Source: Gemmataceae bacterium (lineage in GTDB: Bacteria; Planctomycetota; Planctomycetia; Gemmatales; Gemmataceae). Taken from it: a stretch of 33,762 nucleotides of DNA. The stretch is taken from the NCBI GenBank assembly GCA_003136315.1, contig PLDW01000080.1, forward strand, positions 1 to 33,762, written 5' to 3'. A program made the translations under genes and the position numbers. Under the pieces are notes generated by a model, which had not been told where the DNA came from, did no database searches, and saw only the letters and a list, made by a program, of their open reading frames with translations. Below are positions 17,491 to 25,200 of the stretch, one piece after another; positions within the stretch are counted from its first letter, which is position 1, and every line of letters begins with the position of its first letter.

Positions 17491-17636
17491 GTGCCACGGG
17501 CGGCTCGTCGGGGATCGTGTGCCACGGGCGGCTTGCCCGGGGCTCGGCTGCCACGGGCGGCTTGCCCGGGGCTCGGCTGCCACGGGCGGCTCGTCCGCCC
17601 GTGCAACGCCTTCACGGGCGGCTTGCCCGTGGCACC
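17491..17636. repeat. Tandem 28-29 bp GC-rich repeats with hairpin ends
   Basis: Four units begin with TGCCACGGGCGGC at 17492, 17520, 17549 and 17578 (spacings 28, 29, 29). They are followed by a partial unit near 17612 that ends in a palindrome (CACGGGCGGCTTGCCCGTG). The units diverge after the core (CTCGTCGGGGATCG versus CTTGCCCGGGGCTCGG). It lies in the spacer left of the HExxH gene. Repeats are adjacent without unique spacers, so it is not a CRISPR array. Confidence 0.7.
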
Positions 17637-17710
17637 CACAACCTGTGGAAGGTCATTTCCGGCCGCCTCCCTTAAGTGTTGGGCAGATGGAAATCTCCCA
17701 TGAGCCGCTT

Positions 17711-17855
17711 GGGTTTTCTCACCTCCCCGCTTGCGGGGAGGTCGCCGCGAAGCAGGCGGGTGGGGTGTGTGAGGTGCCGTGTGGTGAAGGCTCGACCCCC
17801 TCCCGGCGAGCAAAGCCTCGCCGACCTCCCCCGCTTGCGGGGGAGGAAAAAACCC
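17711..17855. repeat. Inverted-repeat element with CCTCCCC..GGGGAGG hairpin ends
   Basis: Both ends of this 145-bp segment carry about 31-bp imperfect inverted copies: GGGTTTT, a short gap, then a CCTCCCCGCTTGCGGGGAGG hairpin, mirrored at the right by CCTCCCCCGCTTGCGGGGGAGG and AAAAAACCC. The interior is non-coding. This kind of element is common as an interspersed repeat in GC-rich bacteria. Its translated frames give spurious Pro/Arg-rich peptides, which I did not call. Between the promoter candidate and 17490 I see nothing else. Confidence 0.65.
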
Positions 17856-17970
17856 GATACTGCACCACACAGATCAGGGTACTCTTTCTCTTGCCCAACG
17901 CCTTGCTTCCCGATGACCTGGATCACCGGATCAGTCGGACAAACGCGTCACTCCAGAAGGCCAGAGGCTC

Positions 17971-18510
17971 ATGACGGCACTCCTTGATCAGATCACGGGA
18001 TTTTTCGGCTCGATCGGCCTGGACTACAGCGAAGGACCAATCGAAGGTTCGACTTTTTTGCCGGGGCTTGCGATTGAGCGAGGGAGCCTCGTCTTCGACC
18101 GCGCGAGTCTGAAGTTCCCGGGTGATCTGCTTCACGAGGCCGGGCATCTCGCTGTGATGTGTCAGGCACGACGACGCACGGCCCACCGGTCGGTCGGGAA
18201 GTTTGCAGCGGAGGAACTGGCTGCGATTGCCTGGTCTTATGCGGCGGTGGTCCACCTCGGTCTGGCACCGGCGGTGGTATTCCACCCACACGGATATAAG
18301 GGCGGGTCTGACGCTCTGATCGAAAACTTCACTAATGGCCAGACGATGGGTGTACCGTTGCTCCAGTGGCTCGGGATGTCGGCCGAGCCGCGGCGGGCGG
18401 CGGAACTGGGGGTTGCACCCTACCCCGCGATGATTCACTGGCTCAATGAATCCGGAGAGGACATCGTCACGGCACGGAAGCGGACTGCAAAGGCGACCGA
18501 TCATCTGTGA
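17971..18510 (+). CDS. HExxH-motif protein, putative zinc metallopeptidase-like
   Basis: 179-aa soluble protein. The motif LLHEAGHLAV (His55, Glu56, His59) matches the HExxH zinc-binding helix of metallopeptidases; the third ligand is not clear. It has no signal peptide, so it would be cytoplasmic. No regulatory or toxin domain is visible, and proteins of this type are usually left as hypothetical. The ATG at 17971 has GAGG about 4 nt upstream. It ends 23 bp before the convergent GNAT gene's stop codon. Confidence 0.7.
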   Translation: MTALLDQITGFFGSIGLDYSEGPIEGSTFLPGLAIERGSLVFDRASLKFPGDLLHEAGHLAVMCQARRRTAHRSVGKFAAEELAAIAWSYAAVVHLGLAPAVVFHPHGYKGGSDALIENFTNGQTMGVPLLQWLGMSAEPRRAAELGVAPYPAMIHWLNESGEDIVTARKRTAKATDHL

Positions 18511-18533
18511 CCCGTTCGTGGTGGACCCGTCGG

Positions 18534-19070
18534 TCAACCAGTGGGGTTGCTGTTGGCGGCGACCAGTCCCGGTGGTCGCCATTCCATCTGATAGTAGACC
18601 CCGGTGGAGTCGATACGGACAAATCCCAACCGTTCATAAAGCGGCATCGCAGGGTTGAACACTTCAACATGAATCCGCACCGGGCAGCCGGTGGCGGTTG
18701 CTTCGGCAAGGAGTTGTCCGAGTAATTTCGACCCGATCCCAGCCCTTCGGAACTCGGGGAGCAAAGCGATATCGATGATCCGAAGTTCTGTCGGTTCGCG
18801 TAGGACGTACAACCGGCCAGCCGGTTGGCCATTGCACAGGATCACGTCAAACGCAGCGTCCGCGTAGTGCTCACGGTAATAGGTGTCCTGAGCGCGGAAC
18901 TGCATCCGCAGAAAGTCCTCAACCTGGTCGGAGGTCCAGCCCGTCGGGGCGAGTTCCTCGTACCGAGTGCTGGCATACACCCGATACAGGAATTCGGCCT
19001 CGTCCACTCGGGCAGGTCGCAGACTGATCGCCTTCGGTGAGTGGGAGTCGGGCAGTGGGGAGCTTGCCAC
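18534..19070 (-). CDS. GNAT-family N-acetyltransferase, last gene of the tail-collar cassette
   Basis: 178-aa predicted acetyl-CoA-dependent acetyltransferase. LRPARVDEAEFLYRVYASTR forms the first strand and helix. The acetyl-CoA pyrophosphate loop is RRAGIGSKLL (about 109-118), preceded by the beta-4 strand LRIIDIALLPEF. The C-terminal NPAMPLYERLGF is the usual GNAT motif B. The start is a GTG at 19070, only 6 bp after the stop of the upstream tail-collar gene, so it is almost certainly co-transcribed and probably translationally coupled. The substrate is unknown; by context it might modify one of the cassette's collar proteins, but that is inference only. Confidence 0.88.
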   Translation of the reverse strand: MASSPLPDSHSPKAISLRPARVDEAEFLYRVYASTRYEELAPTGWTSDQVEDFLRMQFRAQDTYYREHYADAAFDVILCNGQPAGRLYVLREPTELRIIDIALLPEFRRAGIGSKLLGQLLAEATATGCPVRIHVEVFNPAMPLYERLGFVRIDSTGVYYQMEWRPPGLVAANSNPTG

Positions 19071-19076
19071 GGCTCA

Positions 19077-19595
19077 TCAACTCCGGGTCGGGTAAATGCC
19101 AACCATGGCGATGATGAAGCTCACCGTGAGGTATGGTTGGAGGTTATTGTGTGGCAGGCTTCCCCCGGTCGGGCCGCACGACGAGGCAGACATCAGTTGG
19201 GTTGGTGCCGGCGAAGCGAACGGAATGAGGGTGCGGTTCCCGCCGATCAGGTTCCCGCCGGGGGTGAGGGAGCCTCCGGTCGCATCAACGGTCTGGAAGT
19301 TGTGAGTGTGCGCTGGCAGTTGCGTGTTCAAGAGAGTGACAGTCTTCTCTCCACCGACCTCACCGACGACCCTGGAGGTCAACCCCGCACCGTTCCCCTG
19401 GTGCATCGGGGCAGTGCCCTGGAAGTTCGGCAAGCCGAATGTCGAAGTGCCGTTCCCACCGAAGTTCGTCCCCAGGAGCGAGAACAGCGCGGCGTTCTGC
19501 GAGATCGAGAGGAGTTGCCCCTGGCACATGGCCCAGCCCTGGGGGGCGAAGTTGCCTGCGAACATCCGGACTTCACCAAGAAATTGGTCAGACAT
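19077..19595 (-). CDS. Phage tail-collar domain protein (microcystin-dependent-protein-like), paralogue 3
   Basis: 172-aa protein of the tail-collar (PF07484-like, MdpB-like) family. The N-terminal block runs FLGEVRMFAGNFAPQGWAMC then GQLLSISQNAALFSLLG and FGLPNFQG. The middle has the LPAHTH motif, and the C-terminus is PHNNLQPYLTVSFIIAMVGI followed by YPTRS. It is the third of three paralogues, with the most divergent middle segment. The ATG at 19595 has AGGAG 6 nt upstream and starts 18 bp after the previous gene. The family name comes from phage tail fibres, but these free-standing bacterial versions have no settled function; a secreted or surface trimeric fibre is plausible. Confidence 0.9.
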   Translation of the reverse strand: MSDQFLGEVRMFAGNFAPQGWAMCQGQLLSISQNAALFSLLGTNFGGNGTSTFGLPNFQGTAPMHQGNGAGLTSRVVGEVGGEKTVTLLNTQLPAHTHNFQTVDATGGSLTPGGNLIGGNRTLIPFASPAPTQLMSASSCGPTGGSLPHNNLQPYLTVSFIIAMVGIYPTRS

Positions 19596-19613
19596 GGCCG
19601 GCTCCTGATTCGG

Positions 19614-20138
19614 TTAGCTACGGGAGGGGAAAATGCCATTTAAGGCGATAATAAACGTGAGCACCTGGAACGGCATCAGGTTATCGTGTGGCTGGCTTCC
19701 TCCGGCAGTCGCCAGGGTCGCTCCTGCCATCAGACTCAGAGTGCCGGCGTTCGGGGCAGCGTACAGGTCGTTGGTTCCGCCGGTGGCGGCATATAACCCC
19801 CCGGCAGGACTCATGGCCCCGGCCGCTCCATTGGTCCCGAAGGCCGTGTGCTGATGGTTCGGGATCTGCGTACCGCTGAGCGTCACCGTTTCGGTCCCAG
19901 CGATCTGACCCTGAACAAATGTCCCCTGGGCGCTGGTCCCCATATGCACGGGGAGCCGACCTTGCAGGTTGGGCAGTGCGAACGTGTTGACTCCGTCCCC
20001 GCCATAGGTTGTGCCGATCAAAGTGAACAGGGCCGCGTTTTGGCTGATCGAGAGCAACTGGCCATTGCACATGGCAAAGCCTGAGGGGTTAAAAGTCCCC
20101 CCAAACATGCGGATCTCACCAATGTAGGGTTCGGCCAC
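19614..20138 (-). CDS. Phage tail-collar domain protein (microcystin-dependent-protein-like), paralogue 2
   Basis: 174-aa tail-collar protein. It begins with YIGEIRMFGGTFNPSGFAMC, then GQLLSISQNAALFTLIG and FALPNLQGRLPVHMG. The family His motif is altered to IPNHQH, and the protein ends PHDNLMPFQVLTFIIALNGI-FPSRS. The start is a GTG at 20138 with GGAG 6 nt upstream; it follows paralogue 1 by 20 bp. No signal peptide is visible, so export, if any, is not Sec-type. Gly/Ala-rich loops in the middle differ from those of the neighbours. Confidence 0.9.
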   Translation of the reverse strand: MAEPYIGEIRMFGGTFNPSGFAMCNGQLLSISQNAALFTLIGTTYGGDGVNTFALPNLQGRLPVHMGTSAQGTFVQGQIAGTETVTLSGTQIPNHQHTAFGTNGAAGAMSPAGGLYAATGGTNDLYAAPNAGTLSLMAGATLATAGGSQPHDNLMPFQVLTFIIALNGIFPSRS

Positions 20139-20158
20139 GGGTGGCTCCAGGTTGGGTG

Positions 20159-20659
20159 TTAACTGCGGGTGGGGTAAATGCCCGAGAGGGCGATGCAGAA
20201 GTTCAGGACAAGATACGGCTGCATGTTGTTGTGGGGCTGGCTGCCGCCGAACGCGACAACTGCGTTATTGGCGAACGCAGCAGTGGTACCCCCGGAGTAG
20301 AGGGCGAACGTCGGGGCACCAGGAAGGTTCCCGGTGGCGGGTCGCTGATTGGCCGCCGGGGTCACCACCCCTTGCATCGTGTGGGTATGCGCGGGCATCT
20401 CACCTGTGACCAGGGTGTGATTGGCCTCCCCGCCGGTTGCACCGAGGACATTCGATGGACCAGTCGAGACCGGCACACACCCCTGAAAGTTCGGCAGTTG
20501 GAAAGTCGTCGTCCCATTCCCGCCATAGGTGGTACCGATGAGCGAGAAAAGTGCTGCGTTCTGGCTGATTGCCAAGGTCTGGCCGTTGCACATAGCCCAG
20601 CCCGAGGGCGCGAAGTTGAACGAAAAAATCCGGATCTCCGCGAGGTACGGTGAGCTCAT
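20159..20659 (-). CDS. Phage tail-collar domain protein (microcystin-dependent-protein-like), paralogue 1
   Basis: 166-aa tail-collar protein, first of three in the operon. The conserved N-terminal block is YLAEIRIFSFNFAPSGWAMC followed by GQTLAISQNAALFSLIG and FQLPNFQG. The mid-protein motif is MPAHTH, and the C-terminus is PHNNMQPYLVLNFCIALSGI-YPTRS. The ATG at 20659 has GAGGA 7 nt upstream and lies 17 bp after the DUF6916 gene. The shared ends and variable middle suggest one structural scaffold with different exposed loops. Confidence 0.9.
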   Translation of the reverse strand: MSSPYLAEIRIFSFNFAPSGWAMCNGQTLAISQNAALFSLIGTTYGGNGTTTFQLPNFQGCVPVSTGPSNVLGATGGEANHTLVTGEMPAHTHTMQGVVTPAANQRPATGNLPGAPTFALYSGGTTAAFANNAVVAFGGSQPHNNMQPYLVLNFCIALSGIYPTRS

Positions 20660-20676
20660 GAGAGAGTCCTCTGGGT

Positions 20677-20985
20677 TCAGGTGAATATCGCTTCGAGTAA
20701 CAGCCCCTCTTCGTCGCGACCGACAGGCACCATGAAAATCTCGAGTCGTCCATGCTGATCGTGTTCGAGACCGATTGTGCCTTGGGGGATGTAACCAGCG
20801 GTGCGGGCACGAAACAGCAGCGAGAAGGCACGTCGGGCGGGTCTGCCAGCCAGGGCCGGTGTCTCCCGAAGGGCCTTCACCTCCAACAGATCGAGCGTCA
20901 AGGGCGGGCCGCCCCCGAGCACCGGGGCCACGAATGCGGCCGGGCGGGGCGGGGCAAAATCAGCAGTCGTCAGACGATCTAGCAT
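20677..20985 (-). CDS. DUF6916-family protein, first gene of the tail-collar cassette
   Basis: 102-aa protein. MLDRLTTADFAPPRPAAF, LDLLEVKAL, RRAFSLLFRA and the closing LEIFMVPVGRDEEGLLLEAIF match the DUF6916 family pattern as I remember it. Members typically sit directly upstream of tail-collar genes, as here. It has no signal peptide and no known activity; a chaperone or assembly role for the collar proteins is a guess from context. The ATG at 20983-20985 has no visible ribosome site, so translation could be leaderless or start elsewhere. The 268-bp spacer upstream holds a TTGACA within a small palindrome (CGAGT..ACTCG) but no matching -10. Confidence 0.8.
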   Translation of the reverse strand: MLDRLTTADFAPPRPAAFVAPVLGGGPPLTLDLLEVKALRETPALAGRPARRAFSLLFRARTAGYIPQGTIGLEHDQHGRLEIFMVPVGRDEEGLLLEAIFT

Positions 20986-21253
20986 GTTAGACGAGTTAGG
21001 TTATGCCGTGGGCTATCCAACCCCGAGTGTCAACTCGTGTGAATGAGGATGGTATGGGCAATCGGTGCAAATGACAAAGGAAAAATCGGTCCTGGCTGGC
21101 ATTTTTTTCGGATTCTGATCAAGTTGCGGTTTGAGATGCCGAGTCCCTGGGGAGTCGCGACCACTGGGGAGTTGTCTGTCGATGCTCGACATCAACTGAG
21201 GTGATCTGTCCATTTCCCGACCCGAGATCGAACAAGACTATCCTTTGGAGTGG

Positions 21254-22015
21254 TTACTTTCCGTCCACAAATACCCACAGAGTGCCCCGCTGGCGTGTCC
21301 CGTCCTTGTCGCGGATGGCAGTCACAGCCCACCAGCCCGGCTCCGTTGGGGTCACTGTGACCGTTCCGATACGGTCGGTCCGGGCGGTCCGGGTGATGTG
21401 TTCATCCGGGGGCAACTCCTTCGGGGGGATCGGGTTGTATCGCTCAATCTCCACCAGAGCCCCACCCACGGGTCGTCCGCCTGCCTCTGCGGGCTCAGCG
21501 AACTCGGCCCGGAACGCGATACCGGGGACCAATCCGTATGGCCGCGTTAGCGGGAGGGGTTCAGGGAATCCCGCGACCCCGGCCTTGCGGTCCCACCCGT
21601 TCTGCGTCTGGACGTGAACGATCACCTTCACGAAATCATGCAGCGGCAATAATTCCCCTTCCACTTTCACAGGTGTGGCTACCGCGACGACAATGTGGTC
21701 ACCACGCTTCTCGGGTGTAAATTTCGCCCGGAACGTAGCAACCTTCTTCCCGTCGATTCCATCAACTGTGATCTTCTCCAGTTTGCCTATCAGGTCGATC
21801 TTGGTCCCATCTGGGGCAATGACGAAGAGTTGTTGGGGGGGCTGGGTATCGAACAACTGGTGCTCGAACGGGTGGCCGAACTGGTACGTGAGGGTGACCA
21901 CCTCCCCTGTCTTCGTGGCGTGGGGTTCCGGTAACAGGATGTGGTAGTGGGCGTCGGCTGCAGCCGGCGCGAGCAGCAAGATGACAGCAGCAAGCAGGCT
22001 GCGACGGATCGTCAT
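21254..22015 (-). CDS. DUF4198-domain exported protein, probable metal-binding
   Basis: 253-aa predicted periplasmic protein. A Sec signal peptide (MTIRRSLLAAVILLLAPAAA) probably ends at ADA before HYHILLPEPH, which puts His at or near the mature N-terminus (His23 and His25), with further His at 32, 48 and 52. DUF4198 proteins are two-domain Ig-like periplasmic proteins that in several bacteria accompany nickel or cobalt transport. Here the C-terminal half (GIAFRAEF...TEPGWWAVTAIRD) has the second-domain pattern. No transporter adjoins it, so the metal is not identifiable. It is divergent from the PPC-domain gene. Confidence 0.88.
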   Translation of the reverse strand: MTIRRSLLAAVILLLAPAAADAHYHILLPEPHATKTGEVVTLTYQFGHPFEHQLFDTQPPQQLFVIAPDGTKIDLIGKLEKITVDGIDGKKVATFRAKFTPEKRGDHIVVAVATPVKVEGELLPLHDFVKVIVHVQTQNGWDRKAGVAGFPEPLPLTRPYGLVPGIAFRAEFAEPAEAGGRPVGGALVEIERYNPIPPKELPPDEHITRTARTDRIGTVTVTPTEPGWWAVTAIRDKDGTRQRGTLWVFVDGK

Positions 22016-22143
22016 GGGTGGGCTCCTGGTGAGGGAAAACCAGTCGGAAAATCGGTATTACGACCTCCCGATCCGTCATACGACACGACTGCCCGCCGGC
22101 AAGCCGACGTCACCTGGCCACCTGGGGTACGGCGGGTAGGCTA

Positions 22144-22172
22144 TTGACCCGAGGGGATTCGCAGTTTACCAT
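22144..22172 (+). promoter_or_regulatory. Candidate promoter of the PPC/cytochrome-WD40 operon
   Basis: TTGACC (22144-22149) and TACCAT (22167-22172) are separated by 17 bp, a good housekeeping-sigma arrangement. It would yield a leader of about 125 nt before the ATG at 22304. It lies in the 288-bp divergent spacer shared with the DUF4198 gene. Confidence 0.4.
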
Positions 22173-22303
22173 TCACCTTACCTGCCAACCGACGGGCGCT
22201 TTCGTCCGCTCTCGCCACCCCCGCGGCCATCGTCCCCCGACCCGCCGTAAAATCCCCCCTGGCACCCGCCGGGGTTTGCTCGATGAGTTCCGGAGACCTC
22301 CCC

Positions 22304-24946
22304 ATGCGCCGGCTCGTTTTCGGCTTCGCCGTGGTGGCCGCGTGTGTACTCGCTGCCAACATCACCGCCCAACCCCCCCAGCCCGGATTGCCCTCCCCGC
22401 GGATCAATACCGTGTTCCCGACCGGGGCGAAGGTTGGCACCACCGTCGATGTCACCCTCACCGGGTTCGACCTCGACGAGCCAACTGGTCTGCTCTTCTC
22501 ACACCCGGGAATCAAGGGCGAATACGAGTTGTCGAAAGACCCCCCGGCCGACCCCAAGAAGGAGAAGGAGAAGGAGAAGGGCCAACGCAAGAAGCGGAAC
22601 CCGGGCGAGCCCCAGACCTTCAAGGTCGCCGTCGACCCGGCCGTGCCGCCTGGTATCTACGACCTGCGGCTGGTCGGCAAGTGGGGCGTGAGCAATCCCC
22701 GGTCATTCGTCGTCGGTGAATTCACGGAGGTCAACGAGAAGGAGCCGAATAACGATGTGCCCGAAGCCCAGAAGATCGAAATCGGGACCACCATCAACGG
22801 CGTGATCGGGACACCGACAGACGTTGATTACAGCGTCTTCACGGGGAAGAAGGGGCAGCGGGTCATCGTCTCGTGTGTGGCATCGTCGCTCGACAGCAAG
22901 GCCCGGCCAATGATCGAGATCTTCGACGTGACCGGCCGAAAGCTGGCCCTGAACCGGAATTACAAGGACACAGATGCCCTCACCGACCTGATCCTCCCCG
23001 CCGACGGCGATTACTACATTCGACTGTTCGAGTTCACCTACCAGACGGGTGGCCCGGACCATCCCTACCGGCTGACCGTGAGCACCGCCCCGTGGATCGA
23101 TGCGGTTTACCCCCCGGCGATCGAACCGGGCAAGCCCGCTCAGGTGACGCTCTACGGCCGGAACCTGCCGGGCGGCCAACCGGCCGACGGGTTCACGATC
23201 GATGGCCGACCGCTGGAAAAGGCCGTGGTGACGGTCACCCCACCGACCGACCCGATCGCTGCCCAGCGGCTTGCACTGCGGGAGAAGATCGATCCGGTGA
23301 CCGCCCTGCAGGATGGGTTCGAGTACCGGATCAAGGGGCCAGGCGGGACATCGAACTCGGTCCCGATTTACTTCACTCGCGAGAAGGCGGTGGTAAAGAA
23401 GAACACCGGCGGGACGAAACCCGACACCGCCGAGCCGATCCCGACCCCGTGCGAGGTGGTCGGGATGCTGCACCAGAGGGGCAACCGCGACTGGTACAGC
23501 TTTGAGGCGAAGAAAGGCGAGGTGGTGTATATCGAGCTGGCTGGCGAGCGGATCGGCAGCCCGGCTGACTTCTACTTCACCGTCCACAACACCGCAGCCA
23601 AGAACGACATGATGGGTCCAGAGCAGGACGACGACCCGGACACCCTCCACCCCACCGAGTTCTACACCCGAACCTCCGACCCGGCCCCGTACCGGTTCGT
23701 CGTTCCGATGGATGCGAAATACCTTGTCGCGGTTGGGTGCCGCGAATCGACTTCCTTGTACGGCCCTCAAACTGCCTACCGACTTCGGGTCGGACCACCG
23801 AAGCCCGACTTCCGGGTCGTGGTCAAACCGTACGGCAAGAGTTCTCCCGCGGGATCGGCAGGACGTCAGGACGGAACCGAAGCGTTTGAGGTTTACGTCC
23901 ACCGGATCGATGGGTTCAGCGGATCGGTCACGGTGACCGCCGAGGGACTCCCGGCCGGGGTGACTGCGAAACCGAGCACGATCGGCCCGACCGCCCGGTG
24001 GGGCGTGTTGGTCCTGGATGTGGGGGGCGCTGCCGGAACATCCACCGGTCCGATTACGGTGAAGGCGACCGCCACCATTGATGGTAAGCCAGTCCTCCGG
24101 GAAGCCCGGCCTGCAGTGGTCATTTGGGGCACACAACCCGGACAGAACCTTCCGGTCTTCGCTCGACTGACACAGTCACTGGTGCTGGCGGTTCGGCCCG
24201 AGAAGGGGTTCTTCAAGGTCTCGGCCGACGTGGCCGCCGCGGTGATCAAGCCCGCGGGCGGCAAAGAAGAGAAGGTGAACGGACCAATCGTGGTGAAGCA
24301 GGGCGATAAGATCACCGTGCCGGTGAAAGTGAGCTGGGTGAATCCGGAGAAGCAGAATGTGACCCTGGTGGCAGATCCGACGGCTCCCAACGCACAGACG
24401 TCACCGGTCACCATGCAGCCTGGGACGCAGCCGACGAAGGAAAAGCCGGAGGGGGCGGTCACCTTCGATGTGAAGTCCAACGCGATGCCGGGGGTCTATG
24501 GGATGGTCATCCGCGGCGACGCCCAGGTGCCATTCATCCGGGATCCGGCTGGCAAGCAGAAAGCCAACATCGCGGCATCGGCGTTTTCCGACCCGGTTGA
24601 GATCACGGTCCTCCCGACCTCACTAGCCAAAGTGACACCCAGTCCGCTCCCGAACGGAGTGGTGAAAGTGGGGATGACAGCCGAGTTGGTGATCAAGATC
24701 GAGCGGCAGTACGAATTCACTGGCGAGTACAAGGTGAAGTTTATCCCGCCAGCGGGGGTGACCGGGGTAACCGCCAGCGAGGTGACGATTCCGGCCGGGA
24801 AGGACGAGGTCAAGCTGGTCGTGAAGGCCGCGGCCGACGCCAAGCTCGGGGCAGTGAACGGCGGGCTTGTGGTCGTCACTGCGATGTACGCCGGGAAGTA
24901 TCCAGTGACCTCCGACACGAAGGTGTCATTCAACGTGGCGAAGTGA
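22304..24946 (+). CDS. Secreted PPC-domain protein with Ig-like repeats
   Basis: 880-aa predicted exported protein. A signal peptide (MRRLVFGFAVVAACVLAANITAQ) is followed by an IPT/TIG-like Ig domain (about 33-135) interrupted by a Lys/Glu-rich insert at about 85-98. A pre-peptidase C-terminal (PPC) domain starting EPNND at 147 runs to about 260. Further Ig-like domains and a second PPC-like segment follow (about 385-500), then beta-sandwich repeats to the end. No catalytic domain is present, so it is probably an adhesion or substrate-binding surface protein. I chose the ATG at 22304 because GGAG lies 8 nt upstream and the signal peptide starts there; the ATG at 22283 adds seven residues without a ribosome site. 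The downstream cytochrome/WD40 gene is co-oriented and probably co-transcribed. Confidence 0.9.
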   Translation: MRRLVFGFAVVAACVLAANITAQPPQPGLPSPRINTVFPTGAKVGTTVDVTLTGFDLDEPTGLLFSHPGIKGEYELSKDPPADPKKEKEKEKGQRKKRNPGEPQTFKVAVDPAVPPGIYDLRLVGKWGVSNPRSFVVGEFTEVNEKEPNNDVPEAQKIEIGTTINGVIGTPTDVDYSVFTGKKGQRVIVSCVASSLDSKARPMIEIFDVTGRKLALNRNYKDTDALTDLILPADGDYYIRLFEFTYQTGGPDHPYRLTVSTAPWIDAVYPPAIEPGKPAQVTLYGRNLPGGQPADGFTIDGRPLEKAVVTVTPPTDPIAAQRLALREKIDPVTALQDGFEYRIKGPGGTSNSVPIYFTREKAVVKKNTGGTKPDTAEPIPTPCEVVGMLHQRGNRDWYSFEAKKGEVVYIELAGERIGSPADFYFTVHNTAAKNDMMGPEQDDDPDTLHPTEFYTRTSDPAPYRFVVPMDAKYLVAVGCRESTSLYGPQTAYRLRVGPPKPDFRVVVKPYGKSSPAGSAGRQDGTEAFEVYVHRIDGFSGSVTVTAEGLPAGVTAKPSTIGPTARWGVLVLDVGGAAGTSTGPITVKATATIDGKPVLREARPAVVIWGTQPGQNLPVFARLTQSLVLAVRPEKGFFKVSADVAAAVIKPAGGKEEKVNGPIVVKQGDKITVPVKVSWVNPEKQNVTLVADPTAPNAQTSPVTMQPGTQPTKEKPEGAVTFDVKSNAMPGVYGMVIRGDAQVPFIRDPAGKQKANIAASAFSDPVEITVLPTSLAKVTPSPLPNGVVKVGMTAELVIKIERQYEFTGEYKVKFIPPAGVTGVTASEVTIPAGKDEVKLVVKAAADAKLGAVNGGLVVVTAMYAGKYPVTSDTKVSFNVAK

Positions 24947-24989
24947 GAAGCTCCCACTGAAATAGTGACGTTGTTAGCCGCTGAGCCCG

Positions 24990-25121
24990 CCCAGGGCTTC
25001 CGCCCTGGGCTCAGAACGAGCGCCCCATCCGGGGCGAAAACCGAGCGGCCTGTGGCCGCAACGACCGGGGTTTTGAGCCGCGGAGCGGCGGCCGTTCTGA
25101 GCCCAGGGCGGAAGCCCTGGG
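24990..25121. repeat. Long palindromic intergenic element, copy 2
   Basis: A 132-bp element with perfect 29-bp inverted arms (24990-25018 and 25093-25121), beginning CCCAGGGCTTCCGCCCTGGG. The interior has GCCCC..GGGGC and GCCGCGG..CGGCGGC segments. It is the second copy of the 9919-10053 element, in the same orientation. It lies inside the probable PPC/cytochrome operon, 44 bp after the first gene, so the transcript should fold into a strong long stem there. Confidence 0.85.
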
Positions 25122-25200
25122 AACCCTGGACCCCGCCGTACAGCCATCTACCCGCCCCACCCACCCCATCCGACAAACCTGCTCCCCGGAGCTTCCTCTC

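Noticed and set aside
17491-17636. CRISPR array
   Set aside because: Units are directly adjacent without unique spacers, and no cas gene is present.
17337-17974. Several 80-180 residue open frames in the repeat-rich spacer
   Set aside because: Their sequences are translations of palindromic repeats with no conserved domain or ribosome site.
18534-20985. Prophage remnant reading of the tail-collar genes
   Set aside because: Only collar-domain, DUF6916 and GNAT genes are present; no terminase, capsid, tail tube, lysis or integration gene is visible on either side.
22703-24136. 477-residue minus-strand open frame opposite the PPC gene
   Set aside because: Shadow frame; the plus-strand frame has a signal peptide, PPC domain and ribosome site.
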